Source: Parahaliea aestuarii
GTDB lineage: Bacteria; Pseudomonadota; Gammaproteobacteria; Pseudomonadales; Halieaceae
Direction: 5' to 3'
Length of the DNA stretch: 64,000 nt
Assembly (NCBI RefSeq): GCF_008064635.1
Contig: NZ_VRYZ01000002.1
Span: 496,001-560,000, forward strand
Under the pieces are notes generated by a model. The model saw nothing but the letters and a program-made list of their open reading frames with translations. It ran no database searches and was not told the origin of the DNA. Each line of letters begins with the position of its first letter. The first letter of the stretch is position 1. The position numbers were made by a program, and so were the translations under genes. Shown here one piece after another: positions 55,241 through 64,000 of the stretch.

Positions 55241-56611
55241 TCAATCCGCAGGGGCGGGACAATTTCGCTCCCAGCGCACTTGCCAGCGCCCTCCCCTGTG
55301 GTCTCTGTCCTCGTCCGGGGCCTCATTTTCGCAGTACCAGCGGTCGCCGATAGCCAGCAACTCACCGTTGCGGAGCAGCAGCGGCAACCGCGACCGCCAC
55401 CAGGGCGGCACCCCCTGCTCCTGCAGGAATTTCTTCAGGCTGCAGCTGCCGCCGCGACCGACGGGCCGGCAGCGCTCGCCGCCGCGGCGAAAGCGCAGGG
55501 TCAGGGACTCTCCCGGCGCGAGGACGAAGCCCGGCGCGCCGGCCGCGGCCGGTACCAGCGTCAGTGTTCCCTGGGGGCCCATACTCACAGAGTCCCCAGG
55601 GCCCAGTTTTACACCCTCACCGCTGGTGGCGCCCAGCGCGGGCAGGCGATACAGGGCCACGCCAAACTGCTGCAATACAGCGCCGTCCACCTGCAGCTGC
55701 GCTTCACCGCTGCCGCCGTCACGCAACTGGCGCAGAAATTCCAGCAAAGCCGCGCGCTCCGGGGCGCGCAGGCCGAGCCGCGCCAGCCACTGCCGCAGCA
55801 GGGCCGCCGCTACCCTGTCGGAGCGGGCCAGTACCGGCACCAGCGCCAATCCGGGGTCACCGAAATCATTGCGCAGCTCCGGCAGCGGCCCCAGCGCCTC
55901 GACCAGGGTCGCCTGCGCATCGCCCTGGGCACGGGCCGCGCGGCTCACCGTTTTACGGTAAGCCGGCCAGCGCTCGGCGATCAGGGGCAGTACCCGCTGG
56001 CGCAGGTAATTGCGGTCGAGACCGGTATCGGCATTGGAGGGGTCCTCGATCCAGCGCAGTCCACGCTCCCGGGCCCAGGCCTCCAGCTCGCTGCGCGCAA
56101 TGTCCAGCAGGGGCCGGTGCAGCAGCCCCCGCCCCAGTGGCCGGCTGTCAGCCATGGCCCCCAGGCCCGCCACCCCGGCGCCGCGCAGCAGGCGCAGGAA
56201 CAGGGTTTCCACCTGATCGTCCTGGTGATGGGCGGTGAACAGCACCTCCCCGGCTTGCACACAGCGTTCAAACACCCGGTGGCGCGCCCGGCGCGCGGCG
56301 GCTTCCAGGCCTTCGCCATCGAGCGCTACATCCACGCTTTGCGCGACAAAGGGCACACCGAGATCGGCGCAGCAGGCTGCGCAGTGGGCCTGCCACTGGT
56401 CGGCATCGGCCTGAAGCTGGTGGTTGATATGCAGGGCGGTGAGGGGCGGCAGCTCCGGCCGCAGGGCGCGCGCTTCACACAAGAGATGCAGTAGAACGGT
56501 GGAGTCCAGCCCGCCGCTGTAGGCCAGCCACCAGCGCGGGGCAGCCGCCAGCGCCGACAGTGTGTCGGCGAGGTGGCGGGCGCTGAGTTGGCTGTGATTC
56601 ATGGCCGGCAT
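55241..56611 (-). CDS. tilS: tRNA(Ile)-lysidine synthase
   Basis: 456 residues: PP-loop LAYSGGLDSTVLLHLL, TALHINHQLQADADQW, FTAHHQDDQVETLFLRLLRGAG, RPLLDIARSELEAWARE, IEDPSNADTGLDRNYLRQRVLP, then C-terminal domains. It changes the wobble C34 of the minor tRNA-Ile to lysidine. ATG 56611 and ATG 56602 are both possible. It follows accA by 11 nt. Confidence 0.95.
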   Translation of the reverse strand: MPAMNHSQLSARHLADTLSALAAAPRWWLAYSGGLDSTVLLHLLCEARALRPELPPLTALHINHQLQADADQWQAHCAACCADLGVPFVAQSVDVALDGEGLEAAARRARHRVFERCVQAGEVLFTAHHQDDQVETLFLRLLRGAGVAGLGAMADSRPLGRGLLHRPLLDIARSELEAWARERGLRWIEDPSNADTGLDRNYLRQRVLPLIAERWPAYRKTVSRAARAQGDAQATLVEALGPLPELRNDFGDPGLALVPVLARSDRVAAALLRQWLARLGLRAPERAALLEFLRQLRDGGSGEAQLQVDGAVLQQFGVALYRLPALGATSGEGVKLGPGDSVSMGPQGTLTLVPAAAGAPGFVLAPGESLTLRFRRGGERCRPVGRGGSCSLKKFLQEQGVPPWWRSRLPLLLRNGELLAIGDRWYCENEAPDEDRDHRGGRWQVRWERNCPAPAD

Positions 56612-56622
56612 CCGGCCCGGGG

Positions 56623-57570
56623 CTAGTTGCCGTAGGACATCAACCGGGCGTAGCGTTGTTCCAGCATCGCCTCCACCGGCATCTGCTGCAGGCGGTCGAG
56701 CTGGCCGATCAGGTGGTCCTGGATGCGGCTCGCCATCAGTCCGACATTGCGGTGGGCGCCGCCGAGAGGTTCGGCGATAGTGGCGTCGACAATGCCCAGG
56801 TCCTGCAGCACGCTGGAGGTCACCCCCATGGCCTGGGCGGCGTCGGGGGCGTGCTCGGTGCTCTTCCAGATGATGTTGGCGCAGCCCTCGGGTGAGATGA
56901 CGAAATAGGTGGCGTACTGCAGCATGGCCAGGTGGTCGCCGACGCCGATACCCAGGGCGCCACCGGAGCTGCCCTCGCCGATCACCACGCAGAGGATGGG
57001 CGTCGCCAGGCGCGACATCACCGCCAGGTTCTGGGCGATGGCCTCACTGATGCCGCGCTCCTCCGAGTCGATACCGGGGTAGGCCCCGGGCGTATCGATA
57101 AGGGTAATCACCGGCATCTTGAAACGCTCGGCCATCTCCATCAGGCGCAGCGCCTTGCGGTAGCCCTCGGGCTTGGGCATGCCGAAGTTGCGCAGCACCT
57201 TGTCTTTCACCGCCCGCCCCTTCTCCTGGCCGATAACCATGACCGGCTGCCCGTCGAGGCGGGCCACGCCGCCCACGATGGCCCTGTCATCGCCGAAACG
57301 GCGGTCGCCGTGCAGCTCGTCAAACTCGGTGAAAACCCGGGGGATGTAGTCCAGTGAGTAGGGCCGCTGGGGGTGGCGGGCCACTTTGACGATGTCCCAG
57401 GCGCTGAGGTTGCCGTAAATTTTCTCGGTGAGCTTGGTGCTCTTTTCCCGCAGCTTCTCGATCTCTTCGCTGATATTGATATCAGCATCGGAGCCCACGT
57501 GCTGGAGTTCCTCGATCTTTACTTCCAGCTCGGCAATGGGTTGTTCAAAATCAAGATAGTTGGGGTTCAT
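56623..57570 (-). CDS. accA: Acetyl-CoA carboxylase carboxyltransferase subunit alpha
   Basis: 315 residues: [28 protein letters not shown]-like [96 protein letters not shown]. With AccD it transfers the carboxyl group to acetyl-CoA for fatty-acid synthesis. It heads the accA-tilS transcription unit. Confidence 0.97.
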   Translation of the reverse strand: MNPNYLDFEQPIAELEVKIEELQHVGSDADINISEEIEKLREKSTKLTEKIYGNLSAWDIVKVARHPQRPYSLDYIPRVFTEFDELHGDRRFGDDRAIVGGVARLDGQPVMVIGQEKGRAVKDKVLRNFGMPKPEGYRKALRLMEMAERFKMPVITLIDTPGAYPGIDSEERGISEAIAQNLAVMSRLATPILCVVIGEGSSGGALGIGVGDHLAMLQYATYFVISPEGCANIIWKSTEHAPDAAQAMGVTSSVLQDLGIVDATIAEPLGGAHRNVGLMASRIQDHLIGQLDRLQQMPVEAMLEQRYARLMSYGN

Positions 57571-57613
57571 TCGTGATCAGGGTCCGGACAATTCGCATTG
57601 GCCGCACAGTGTA

Positions 57614-57651
57614 CAAAAAATACGGGGCGGATACCTAATAGCATCCGCCCC
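57614..57651 (-). terminator. Intrinsic terminator after oadB
   Basis: GGGGCGGAT (57651-57643) and ATCCGCCCC (57632-57624) form a perfect 9-bp stem on the minus strand, followed shortly by TTTTTT (57620-57615). It lies 16 nt after the oadB stop and separates the oad operon from accA. Confidence 0.9.
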
Positions 57652-57667
57652 GCGCTGGACAAAGTGC

Positions 57668-58969
57668 TTAACCGACGAGGCTGATCATCACCCCCGCGGC
57701 CACTGCGGAGCCGATAACACCGGCTACATTGGGGCCCATGGCGTGCATCAGCAGGAAATTATGGGGGTTGGCTTCCAGCCCCAGCTTGTTCGATACCCGG
57801 GCCGCCATCGGCACTGCAGATACCCCGGCGGAACCGATCAGGGGGTTCAGCGGCACCGCGCTGAATCGATTCATCAGCTTCGCCATCAGCACACCGCAGG
57901 CGGTGCCGATGCCAAAGGCGACGATGCCGAGGCCGAGGATGCCCAGGGTTTCCACGTCGAGGAACTTGCTGGCCACCAGCTTGGAGCCCACCGACAGGCC
58001 GAGGAAGATGGTGGTGATGTTGATCAGGGAGTTCTGCACAGTGTCTGACAGTCGGTCCACCACCCCGCACTCCTTCATCAGGTTGCCGAAGCAGAACATA
58101 CCCAGCAGCGGCGCCGCATCCGGCAGCAGCAGGGCCACCAGGATCAGCAGCACCAGCGGGAACACGATCTTCTCCCGCTTCGATACATGGCGCAGCTGCT
58201 TCATCTCGATGGCGCGCTCTTCCCTGGTGGTGAGGGCACGCATGATGGGCGGCTGGATCATCGGCACCAGGGCCATGTAGGAGTAGGCCGCCACGGCGAT
58301 GGCACCGAGCAGATCCGGGGCCAGTACGCTGGAGACATAGATAGCCGTCGGCCCGTCGGCGCCGCCGATAATACCAATGGCAGCGGCGTCGGCAATGCTG
58401 AAGTCCATCCAGCCCAGGGCGGTCAGGCCCACCGCGCCGAGCACGGTGGCGAAAATACCGAACTGGGCGGCAGCCCCGAGGAACAGGGTGCGCGGGTTGG
58501 CCAGCAGGGGGCCGAAGTCAGTCATCGCCCCCACGCCCATGAAGATCACCAGCGGCGCCACGCCGGAGGCGATGGCCACGTTGTAGAAGTTGTAGAGCAT
58601 GCCGTTGCTGTAGCCGGCGCTCTCCGCCAGGCGCTGCAGGGTCAGCTGCACCACCGGACCGGCGCCATCAACGGCGGCCAAGAGGCTCTTGATACCCGCA
58701 TCCGCGGGCAGACTGAATAGCTCGGTGATCTCCGCAAGTACCAGCGGATCGGCGTGGTGCAGGGCGTTTTCCACTGCCGAATAGGCCAGCCCCGCACCAG
58801 GGATGTTGGCGAGGATACCGCCAAAGCCGATGGGTACCAGCAGCAACGGCTCGAAGCCCTTGCGAATGGCCAGGAAGAGCAGCAGCAGACCGATGAAAAT
58901 CATCGCCGCCTGGCCCGCCTCCATCTGGACCAGACCGGAGGCGTGCCAGAGTGTGAGCAGATTTTCCAT
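57668..58969 (-). CDS. oadB: Oxaloacetate decarboxylase subunit beta (sodium pump)
   Basis: 433 residues of the polytopic Na+-translocating decarboxylase beta family: [54 protein letters not shown] (pump motif with Asp), [34 protein letters not shown], and [21 protein letters not shown]. It decarboxylates carboxybiotin and pumps Na+ outward. It is last in oadG-oadA-oadB. Confidence 0.95.
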   Translation of the reverse strand: MENLLTLWHASGLVQMEAGQAAMIFIGLLLLFLAIRKGFEPLLLVPIGFGGILANIPGAGLAYSAVENALHHADPLVLAEITELFSLPADAGIKSLLAAVDGAGPVVQLTLQRLAESAGYSNGMLYNFYNVAIASGVAPLVIFMGVGAMTDFGPLLANPRTLFLGAAAQFGIFATVLGAVGLTALGWMDFSIADAAAIGIIGGADGPTAIYVSSVLAPDLLGAIAVAAYSYMALVPMIQPPIMRALTTREERAIEMKQLRHVSKREKIVFPLVLLILVALLLPDAAPLLGMFCFGNLMKECGVVDRLSDTVQNSLINITTIFLGLSVGSKLVASKFLDVETLGILGLGIVAFGIGTACGVLMAKLMNRFSAVPLNPLIGSAGVSAVPMAARVSNKLGLEANPHNFLLMHAMGPNVAGVIGSAVAAGVMISLVG

Positions 58970-58975
58970 CGGGTC

Positions 58976-60778
58976 CTATCCCAGCTTGATCAGGGCGTCG
59001 CCCACTTTCACCGCATCGCCAACCTTGATGCAGACTTCGCCCACGGTGCCTGCGCGCGGCGCGCGGACTTCGGTTTCCATCTTCATCGCCTCCAGCACCA
59101 GCACCACATCACCGGCAGCGATGGCGTCGCCGGCAGCGACATTGATCTTGACGATGTTGCCCGCCAGCGGCGCCGGCAGGGGTTCACCGCCGCCCGCCGG
59201 CGCTGCTGCAGGCGCCGGTGCAGCAGCGGGGGCCGCCTGCACCGAAGACACATCGCCACCCTCGGCGACTTCCACTACGTAGGACTGGCCATTAACGGAC
59301 ACGGTGTACACTGCAGGCCCGTCCTGAGGGACCGGAGCAGCCGCCGGCGCCGGGGCCGGGGCCGGCGCGGGCTCGCTGCCCGGCGCGGGCTCAAAGGCAT
59401 CGGGATTGCCGCGGTTTTCGAGGAACTTGAGCCCCACCTGGGGAAACAGGGCGTAGGTCAGCACGTCGTCCACTTCGTCTTCGCCTCCGCTGAGCCTGAC
59501 GCCCTTCTCCTTTGCCAGCTCGCGCAGTTCCGCGGTGAGTTTGTCCAGCTCCGGACTGAGCAGGTCCGCCGGGCGGCAGGTAATGGCCTCGCCGCCCTCC
59601 AGTACGCGCTGCTGCAGCTCCGCGTTCACCGACGCCGGGGTGGCGCCGTACTCGCCCTTGAGGACGCCTGCCGTCTCCCGCGAAATGGACTTGTAACGCT
59701 CGCCGGTGAGCACGTTCAGCACCGCCTGGGTGCCGACAATCTGGGAGGTTGGCGTGACCAGCGGAATGAAGCCGAGGTCTTCCCGCACCCGCGGAATTTC
59801 CTCCAGCACCTCATCCAGGCGGTCCGCCGCGCCCTGCTCGCGCAGCTGGTTTTCCATATTGGTGAGCATGCCGCCGGGCACCTGCGCCACCAGGATGCGC
59901 GAGTCCACCCCGCGCAGGGAGCCTTCAAATTTCGCGTATTTCTTGCGCACCTCGCGGAAATAGGCGGCAATGGATTCCAGCCTTGTGATATCCAGCCCGG
60001 TGTCGCGGTCGGTGCCCTCGAGCATGGCCACCACGGTTTCCGTCGGCGAATGGCCGTAGGTCATGGACATGGAAGAGATGGAGGTATCGACGTTGTCGAT
60101 GCCGGCCTCCACGCACTTGAGAATGGTGGAGGTGGACAGGCCGGTGGTGGCGTGGCACTGCATGTGAATGGGGATGTCGCAGCTGGCCTTGAGACGCCTG
60201 ACCAGTTCATAGCCCTCGTAGGGGCGCAGCAGGCCGGCCATGTCCTTGATGGCGATGGAGTCGGCGCCCATGTCCTCAATACGCTTGCCCTGCTCCACCC
60301 AGGTGTCGATGTCGTGCACCGGGCTCAGGGTGTAGGAGATGGTGCCCTGAGCGTGCTTGCCCACCTTTTTCACCGCCTTGAGCGCCACGTCGATATTGCG
60401 CATGTCGTTCATGGCGTCGAACACGCGGAACACATCCACACCGTTGCTGGCGGCGCGCTCGACAAACTTTTCCACCACATCGTCGGCGTAGTGGCGATAG
60501 CCGAGGATGTTCTGGCCACGGAACAGCATCTGCTGGGGCGTGTTGGGCATGGCCTTCTTCAGTTCGCGAATGCGCTCCCAGGGATCTTCCCCGAGGTAGC
60601 GGATGCAGGCATCGAAGGTGGCGCCGCCCCAGGACTCCAGCGACCAGAAGCCGACGCTGTCCAGCTGTTCGGCGATCGGCAGCATATCGTCGAGACGTAC
60701 CCGGGTCGCCAGCAGCGACTGGGAGGCATCCCGCAGAACCACATCGGTGATGCCCAGGGGGCGTTTATTGGCTTCCAT
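58976..60778 (-). CDS. oadA: Oxaloacetate decarboxylase subunit alpha (biotin)
   Basis: 600 residues. The carboxyltransferase domain ([64 protein letters not shown]) is followed by a PYC/OADA association domain, an Ala-Pro-rich linker ([16 protein letters not shown]) and a biotinyl domain with Lys of EAMKMETEV near residue 565. It moves the carboxyl group from oxaloacetate to biotin. The 6-nt gap to oadB indicates co-translation. Confidence 0.95.
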   Translation of the reverse strand: MEANKRPLGITDVVLRDASQSLLATRVRLDDMLPIAEQLDSVGFWSLESWGGATFDACIRYLGEDPWERIRELKKAMPNTPQQMLFRGQNILGYRHYADDVVEKFVERAASNGVDVFRVFDAMNDMRNIDVALKAVKKVGKHAQGTISYTLSPVHDIDTWVEQGKRIEDMGADSIAIKDMAGLLRPYEGYELVRRLKASCDIPIHMQCHATTGLSTSTILKCVEAGIDNVDTSISSMSMTYGHSPTETVVAMLEGTDRDTGLDITRLESIAAYFREVRKKYAKFEGSLRGVDSRILVAQVPGGMLTNMENQLREQGAADRLDEVLEEIPRVREDLGFIPLVTPTSQIVGTQAVLNVLTGERYKSISRETAGVLKGEYGATPASVNAELQQRVLEGGEAITCRPADLLSPELDKLTAELRELAKEKGVRLSGGEDEVDDVLTYALFPQVGLKFLENRGNPDAFEPAPGSEPAPAPAPAPAAAPVPQDGPAVYTVSVNGQSYVVEVAEGGDVSSVQAAPAAAPAPAAAPAGGGEPLPAPLAGNIVKINVAAGDAIAAGDVVLVLEAMKMETEVRAPRAGTVGEVCIKVGDAVKVGDALIKLG

Positions 60779-60820
60779 AGCAGCGAACCTCGTTAACGCG
60801 AATACATGCGGGCGCCGGAA

Positions 60821-61066
60821 TCAGCGCTGTTTGCGGTGTTGGTGAATAGCGGCGGAAATGACGGCCAGCAACTGGGCATCGCCGGTCGGCGCGCCGCTGG
60901 CTGTGGCGCGGGGGGCGGGGGCTTCCACTTCCGGCTCGGGAAAGAAGCGCCCGACGAAGCGGGACATGAGGGTCGTGGCCACCACCAGTAGGGCCAGGAA
61001 AACGACCACGGTGCCCATGCCGTAGAGCATGAGCTCCAGTCCCTGATCGATAATACCGGCCTGCAT
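60821..61066 (-). CDS. oadG: Oxaloacetate decarboxylase subunit gamma
   Basis: 81 residues: one TM helix (LELMLYGMGTVVVFLALLVVATTLMS, first 20 or so spanning), a Pro/Ala/Glu-rich linker and a soluble end (LAVISAAIHQHRKQR) with His residues, as in OadG where the C-terminus binds zinc and OadA. ATG 61066 gives the usual length. It starts the oadGAB operon. Confidence 0.85.
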   Translation of the reverse strand: MQAGIIDQGLELMLYGMGTVVVFLALLVVATTLMSRFVGRFFPEPEVEAPAPRATASGAPTGDAQLLAVISAAIHQHRKQR

Positions 61067-61256
61067 TGTGTCCCCTTCTGCCCGCTGCGCCCGAAACGTT
61101 GTGCCCGAAACAAGGGGGCTATCATAAAGCAGGACAGCCTCCCCTGACCAATAACGCCAGGGTGGCATTCCGCAGGACGGCCAGGGCAGCGTATAATCGC
61201 GGGTCGCGCCCGCGTCCGCCGCGGGCAAACCTCCACACACCAGCCCGATACCTGCC

Positions 61257-62228
61257 ATGCGCCTGATGCTCGCCCCCATGGAGGGCGTTATCGATCACAC
61301 CATGCGCCACCTGCTCAGCTCGCTGGGCGGGCTGGATCGCTGCGTCACCGAATTTCTGCGGGTCTCGGACCGGCTGCTGCCGCCGCGGGTGTTTCACCGC
61401 ATCTGCCCGGAGCTGGCCAGCGGGGGCCTCACTCCCGCCGGAGTCCCGGTCTACCTGCAATTGCTGGGCGGTCAGCCGCAACCTCTGGCGGAGAACGCCG
61501 CTCGCGGGGCGGAACTGGGCGCCCCGGGCATCGATCTCAACTTCGGCTGTCCGGCCAAGACGGTGAATCGCTCCGACGGCGGCTCCATTCTGCTGCGCGA
61601 ACCCGAGCGCGTCGGAGCCCTTGTCGCCGCGGTGCGCGCAGCGGTGCCCCGGACCACGCCGGTGACGGTGAAAATCCGCCTGGGTTACGACGATCCTGGG
61701 CTGTTCCGGGAGAACATCGAGGCTATCGCCGCAGCCGGCCCCAGCGAACTCACCATCCATGCCCGCACCAAGCGCCAGGGCTACCGGCCGCCGGCCCACT
61801 GGGAGGAAATTGCCCGCGCCCGCCAGTGGCTGAGCATCCCGGTGATCGCCAACGGCGAGGTGTGGAGTGTGGAAGACGCCCACCGCTGTCGCGCCGCCAG
61901 CGCCAGCGACGACCTGATGCTGGGGCGCGGCGCCCTGTGCCGGCCCGACCTGCCACGCCTGCTGCGCGCCGCCGACGAAGGCCGGGAACTGACGCCCATG
62001 GCGTGGCCGGATATCTGTGCCCTGCTGCTACAGTTCTTCGAGCTGACCCTGCAACACTACGATGCCCACTGCGTCGGCAACCCCCTGAAACAGTGGCTGG
62101 TCTACCTGCGCAGCTACTATCCCCAGGCGGCCCTGCTGTTTGAACAGCTGAAACGACTGCGAGAGCCTGCCGAGCTGCATGTGCAGTTGCTGAAGGCCCA
62201 GGCCACGGGCATGCGCGCCGCGGCCTGA
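61257..62228 (+). CDS. dusC: tRNA-dihydrouridine(16) synthase DusC
   Basis: 323 residues: MRLMLAPMEGVIDHTMR, GVPVYLQLLGGQPQPLAENA, IDLNFGCPAKTVNRSDGGS (catalytic Cys), TVKIRLGYDD, TIHARTKRQGY, VIANGEVWSVEDA and DDLMLGRGALCRPDL. This is the FMN-binding Dus barrel; the N-terminal VIDHTMRHLL and RVFHRICPEL fit DusC best. It reduces U16 in tRNAs. Confidence 0.92.
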   Translation: MRLMLAPMEGVIDHTMRHLLSSLGGLDRCVTEFLRVSDRLLPPRVFHRICPELASGGLTPAGVPVYLQLLGGQPQPLAENAARGAELGAPGIDLNFGCPAKTVNRSDGGSILLREPERVGALVAAVRAAVPRTTPVTVKIRLGYDDPGLFRENIEAIAAAGPSELTIHARTKRQGYRPPAHWEEIARARQWLSIPVIANGEVWSVEDAHRCRAASASDDLMLGRGALCRPDLPRLLRAADEGRELTPMAWPDICALLLQFFELTLQHYDAHCVGNPLKQWLVYLRSYYPQAALLFEQLKRLREPAELHVQLLKAQATGMRAAA

Positions 62229-62235
62229 GGGCTGA

Positions 62236-62991
62236 TCAGATCGCTGTCTGGCCGCCGTCGATTACCAGGCCGGAACCGGTGACAAAGCGCGCCTCTGCCG
62301 AGGCCAGGTAGGCGACCGCGCCGGCGATTTCTTCCGCCTCGGCCATATAGGGCGTGAGGGGAGACATGCGCCCGAACAGGGCCAGGTCGGCACCCTCCGG
62401 CGCCTGGGCATTCTGGATAAGGGGCGTATTCACGCCGCCCGGGCAGACCGCATTCACCCGCACGCCGCGACTGGCATACTCCGTCGCCAGCGCCCGGGAA
62501 AAGTTGAGGACCGCCGCCTTGCTGGCACAGTAGGCGGAGTTGTAGGGCAGGCCGGCGATCCCCGCGGTGGAAGCAATATTGACAATATTTCCCCCGCTCT
62601 CGAGCAGGTGCGGCATGGCGGCGAGGCTCAGCACAAACACCGAATTGATATTGACGTCCATCACCCTGCGCCAGCGCTCTGCGGTGAGTTCCGTGAAGTG
62701 GCCGGTACACACCATGCCGGCGATATTGCAGAGGATGTCGAGCTTGCCAAAGGTGGCCACACACTCGGCCACCGCCGCGGCACAGGCGGCATCGTCACTG
62801 ACATCCAGCACGCGGTAAGTGATATCCACCCCGCTGTCCCGCAACGCCGACATCTCGCGCTCCAGCCCCTCGGCATTGATGTCGCAGGCGAACAGGCTGG
62901 CCCCCTCCCCTCCGAGGCGCTTGGCGGTAGCCAGGCCAATACCGGAAGCCGCGCCGGTAATAAAGGCGACCTTGTTGTCGAATCGTTGCAT
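62236..62991 (-). CDS. Short-chain dehydrogenase/reductase
   Basis: 251 residues with the classical SDR pattern: TGAASGIGLATAKRL (cofactor binding), CNIAGM (NNAG-like), NIASTAGIAGLPYNSAYCASKAA (Ser, YxxxK catalytic residues), VNAVCPGGVNTPL, FVTGSGLVIDGGQT. Acidic residues after the second strand (ACDINAEG) suggest NAD(H). The substrate is unknown. I chose ATG 62991 from the family N-terminus. It converges on dusC with 7 nt between the stops. Confidence 0.9.
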   Translation of the reverse strand: MQRFDNKVAFITGAASGIGLATAKRLGGEGASLFACDINAEGLEREMSALRDSGVDITYRVLDVSDDAACAAAVAECVATFGKLDILCNIAGMVCTGHFTELTAERWRRVMDVNINSVFVLSLAAMPHLLESGGNIVNIASTAGIAGLPYNSAYCASKAAVLNFSRALATEYASRGVRVNAVCPGGVNTPLIQNAQAPEGADLALFGRMSPLTPYMAEAEEIAGAVAYLASAEARFVTGSGLVIDGGQTAI

Positions 62992-63097
62992 GAAACCTCC
63001 CCGGTGACGGTAAAAGCGAATCGAGACCGGCAGTCTAGCGGTAGCGGGAGGGGAAGACAGGCCCGGCCGGGAGGAAAGCCGTGGCCGGCAGCACAAG

Positions 63098-64000
63098 TTA
63101 AACCGGTGAGGCTTTCACCGGTGAAGCGCTCGGTTCCTGCGCCTGTAGTTCGGCGCGAACCGTGGCGAGCAGGTCGGTAAAGATCCGGAAACTGTCGTCC
63201 GCTGCCAGCTTCTCGTCGATCAACAGGCGATAGGCTTCAAGTTCCAGCTCCCGCACCTCGCCCAGCAGATTCTCGCGCGGTTCGTGAGGTGCACGCTCGC
63301 GAATTACCAGCAGACGGCTGTAGAAGGTATCGACGCGGTTCTTTTTACGCTGGTTGCGCCAGCGCAGCAGGCCAGCCACGCCGGTCACCAGCAGAATGCC
63401 GAGGTAAATGAGCAGGTTGATACTGTCAGCGTAGCGCTCCAAAGGCGTCGGCGCGTCGCGCTCGAAGTAGCGGCGGGCCCCGGGGTGCAGGGGAAAACTG
63501 AGTTTCTCGCGATCAAAATGCTCGCTGATCCAGCTGAAGATATCCGGTTCCAGCGCCGCGAACAGCGGCTTCTGCTCGACCAGCATGCGGGTCAGGGCGT
63601 AGATGCGGGTTTCATCGATGCTCTTTCTGGTCACCAGTAAAGTCGCCACCGACAGAGACTGCAGGGCCTGTTCATTGCCCGGCAGATTGTACGTCAAGGC
63701 GGGAATCTCCATGGCGCTGAGTTGTGGCACCAGCAGACTCACGCCCTCGCGCAGGAAGGCCGACTCCGCCTCACCGGCATCCGCCAGCGACACCAGTGAA
63801 TAGCCCTCGCGGTACCAGAGGGTGGACTGGGGATTGATGGGGCCGAAATAGACAATGGCGTCGGTCACCCCGGGCTGCAGTTGTTTCACCTCGCGCAGAT
63901 TGTCGGTGAGAATGCCGGCGCGCTGCGCCGCCAGTTGCAGGAAGGTCTTCCCGGCGTGGGAGCCGTTGACGACATACACCGTCACTGCATCCCCCGACTG
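63098..64000 (-). CDS. TAXI-family TRAP-type solute-binding protein with C-terminal membrane helix (partial)
   Basis: The frame is open to the right edge, so the N-terminus is missing. The visible 300 residues begin inside the binding domain (VYVVNGSHAGKTFLQLAAQRAGIL, TDAIVYFGPINP) with the TAXI-like end SLSVATLLVTRKSIDETRIYALTRMLVEQKPLFA and LSFPLHPGARRYFE. A TM helix (LLIYLGILLVTGVAGLL) and a cytoplasmic helical tail of about 80 residues follow. Free periplasmic TAXI proteins have no such tail, so this one may signal or be anchored rather than feed a TRAP transporter. Confidence 0.75.
   Translation of the reverse strand, partial: QSGDAVTVYVVNGSHAGKTFLQLAAQRAGILTDNLREVKQLQPGVTDAIVYFGPINPQSTLWYREGYSLVSLADAGEAESAFLREGVSLLVPQLSAMEIPALTYNLPGNEQALQSLSVATLLVTRKSIDETRIYALTRMLVEQKPLFAALEPDIFSWISEHFDREKLSFPLHPGARRYFERDAPTPLERYADSINLLIYLGILLVTGVAGLLRWRNQRKKNRVDTFYSRLLVIRERAPHEPRENLLGEVRELELEAYRLLIDEKLAADDSFRIFTDLLATVRAELQAQEPSASPVKASPV

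Noticed and set aside
58754-60796. 680-codon plus-strand frame over oadA/oadB
   Set aside because: Antisense to well-conserved oad genes; no start signal or domain.

Overview
The window is high-GC (except a small patch near 3.5-4.8 kb) and comes from the chromosome of a gammaproteobacterium. The block mutS-fdxA-rpoS-nlpD-(DUF368)-pcm-truD-ispF-ispD-ftsB-eno-kdsA-pyrG-tilS-accA, with recA-recX nearby, is the Pseudomonas/Cellvibrionales-type gene order. TonB receptors, an alginate-export-family porin, exported hydrolases and an Oad sodium pump suggest a marine, polymer-degrading relative of Microbulbifer; the genus is an inference.

Layout. 0-4.8 kb: end of a TonB receptor, exported RidA-like protein, pectin-acetylesterase-like hydrolase, M20 amidohydrolase, a lower-GC alpha/beta hydrolase, then a decayed M20 gene fragment abutting a dead IS3-family transposase. 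5-19.1 kb: nitrate assimilation in three transcription units: nirB-nirD-nasA-dmsBC-like fusion (minus), narK-PP2C/kinase (plus) and porin-nasT-nasS (minus). Each has a sigma54-type -24/-12 element upstream. The porin-nasTS leader has an intrinsic terminator that overlaps a possible ANTAR hairpin, which fits NtrC activation plus NasT antitermination. 19.2-21.5 kb: small membrane protein, recX, recA with an SOS box.

21.6-27.4 kb: probably the most novel locus. A membrane-anchored solute-binding-like protein and a membrane-anchored winged-helix-like protein overlap by 4 nt and lie upstream of a TonB receptor and an exported PTP-type phosphatase. Sequences resembling Pho boxes precede both the first gene and the receptor gene, which points to a phosphate-starvation scavenging system with its own sensor pair. 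27.8-41.5 kb: accessory genes (PilZ protein, cbpA/cbpM, MFS exporter, a complete JetABCD/Wadjet-type plasmid-defence operon, an MBL hydrolase behind a MerR-type 19-bp-spacer promoter, and an ECF42 sigma / VOC / DGPF module with a matching promoter).

41.7-57.6 kb: the conserved housekeeping block (mismatch repair, ferredoxin, RpoS, cell envelope, isoprenoid, KDO, CTP and fatty-acid genes). 57.6-64 kb: oadGAB sodium pump with a clear terminator, dusC, an SDR, and a TAXI-type solute-binding protein cut by the right edge. I saw no rRNA, tRNA, CRISPR array or intact insertion sequence. Promoter, RNA-structure and regulator assignments were read by eye and are hypotheses.
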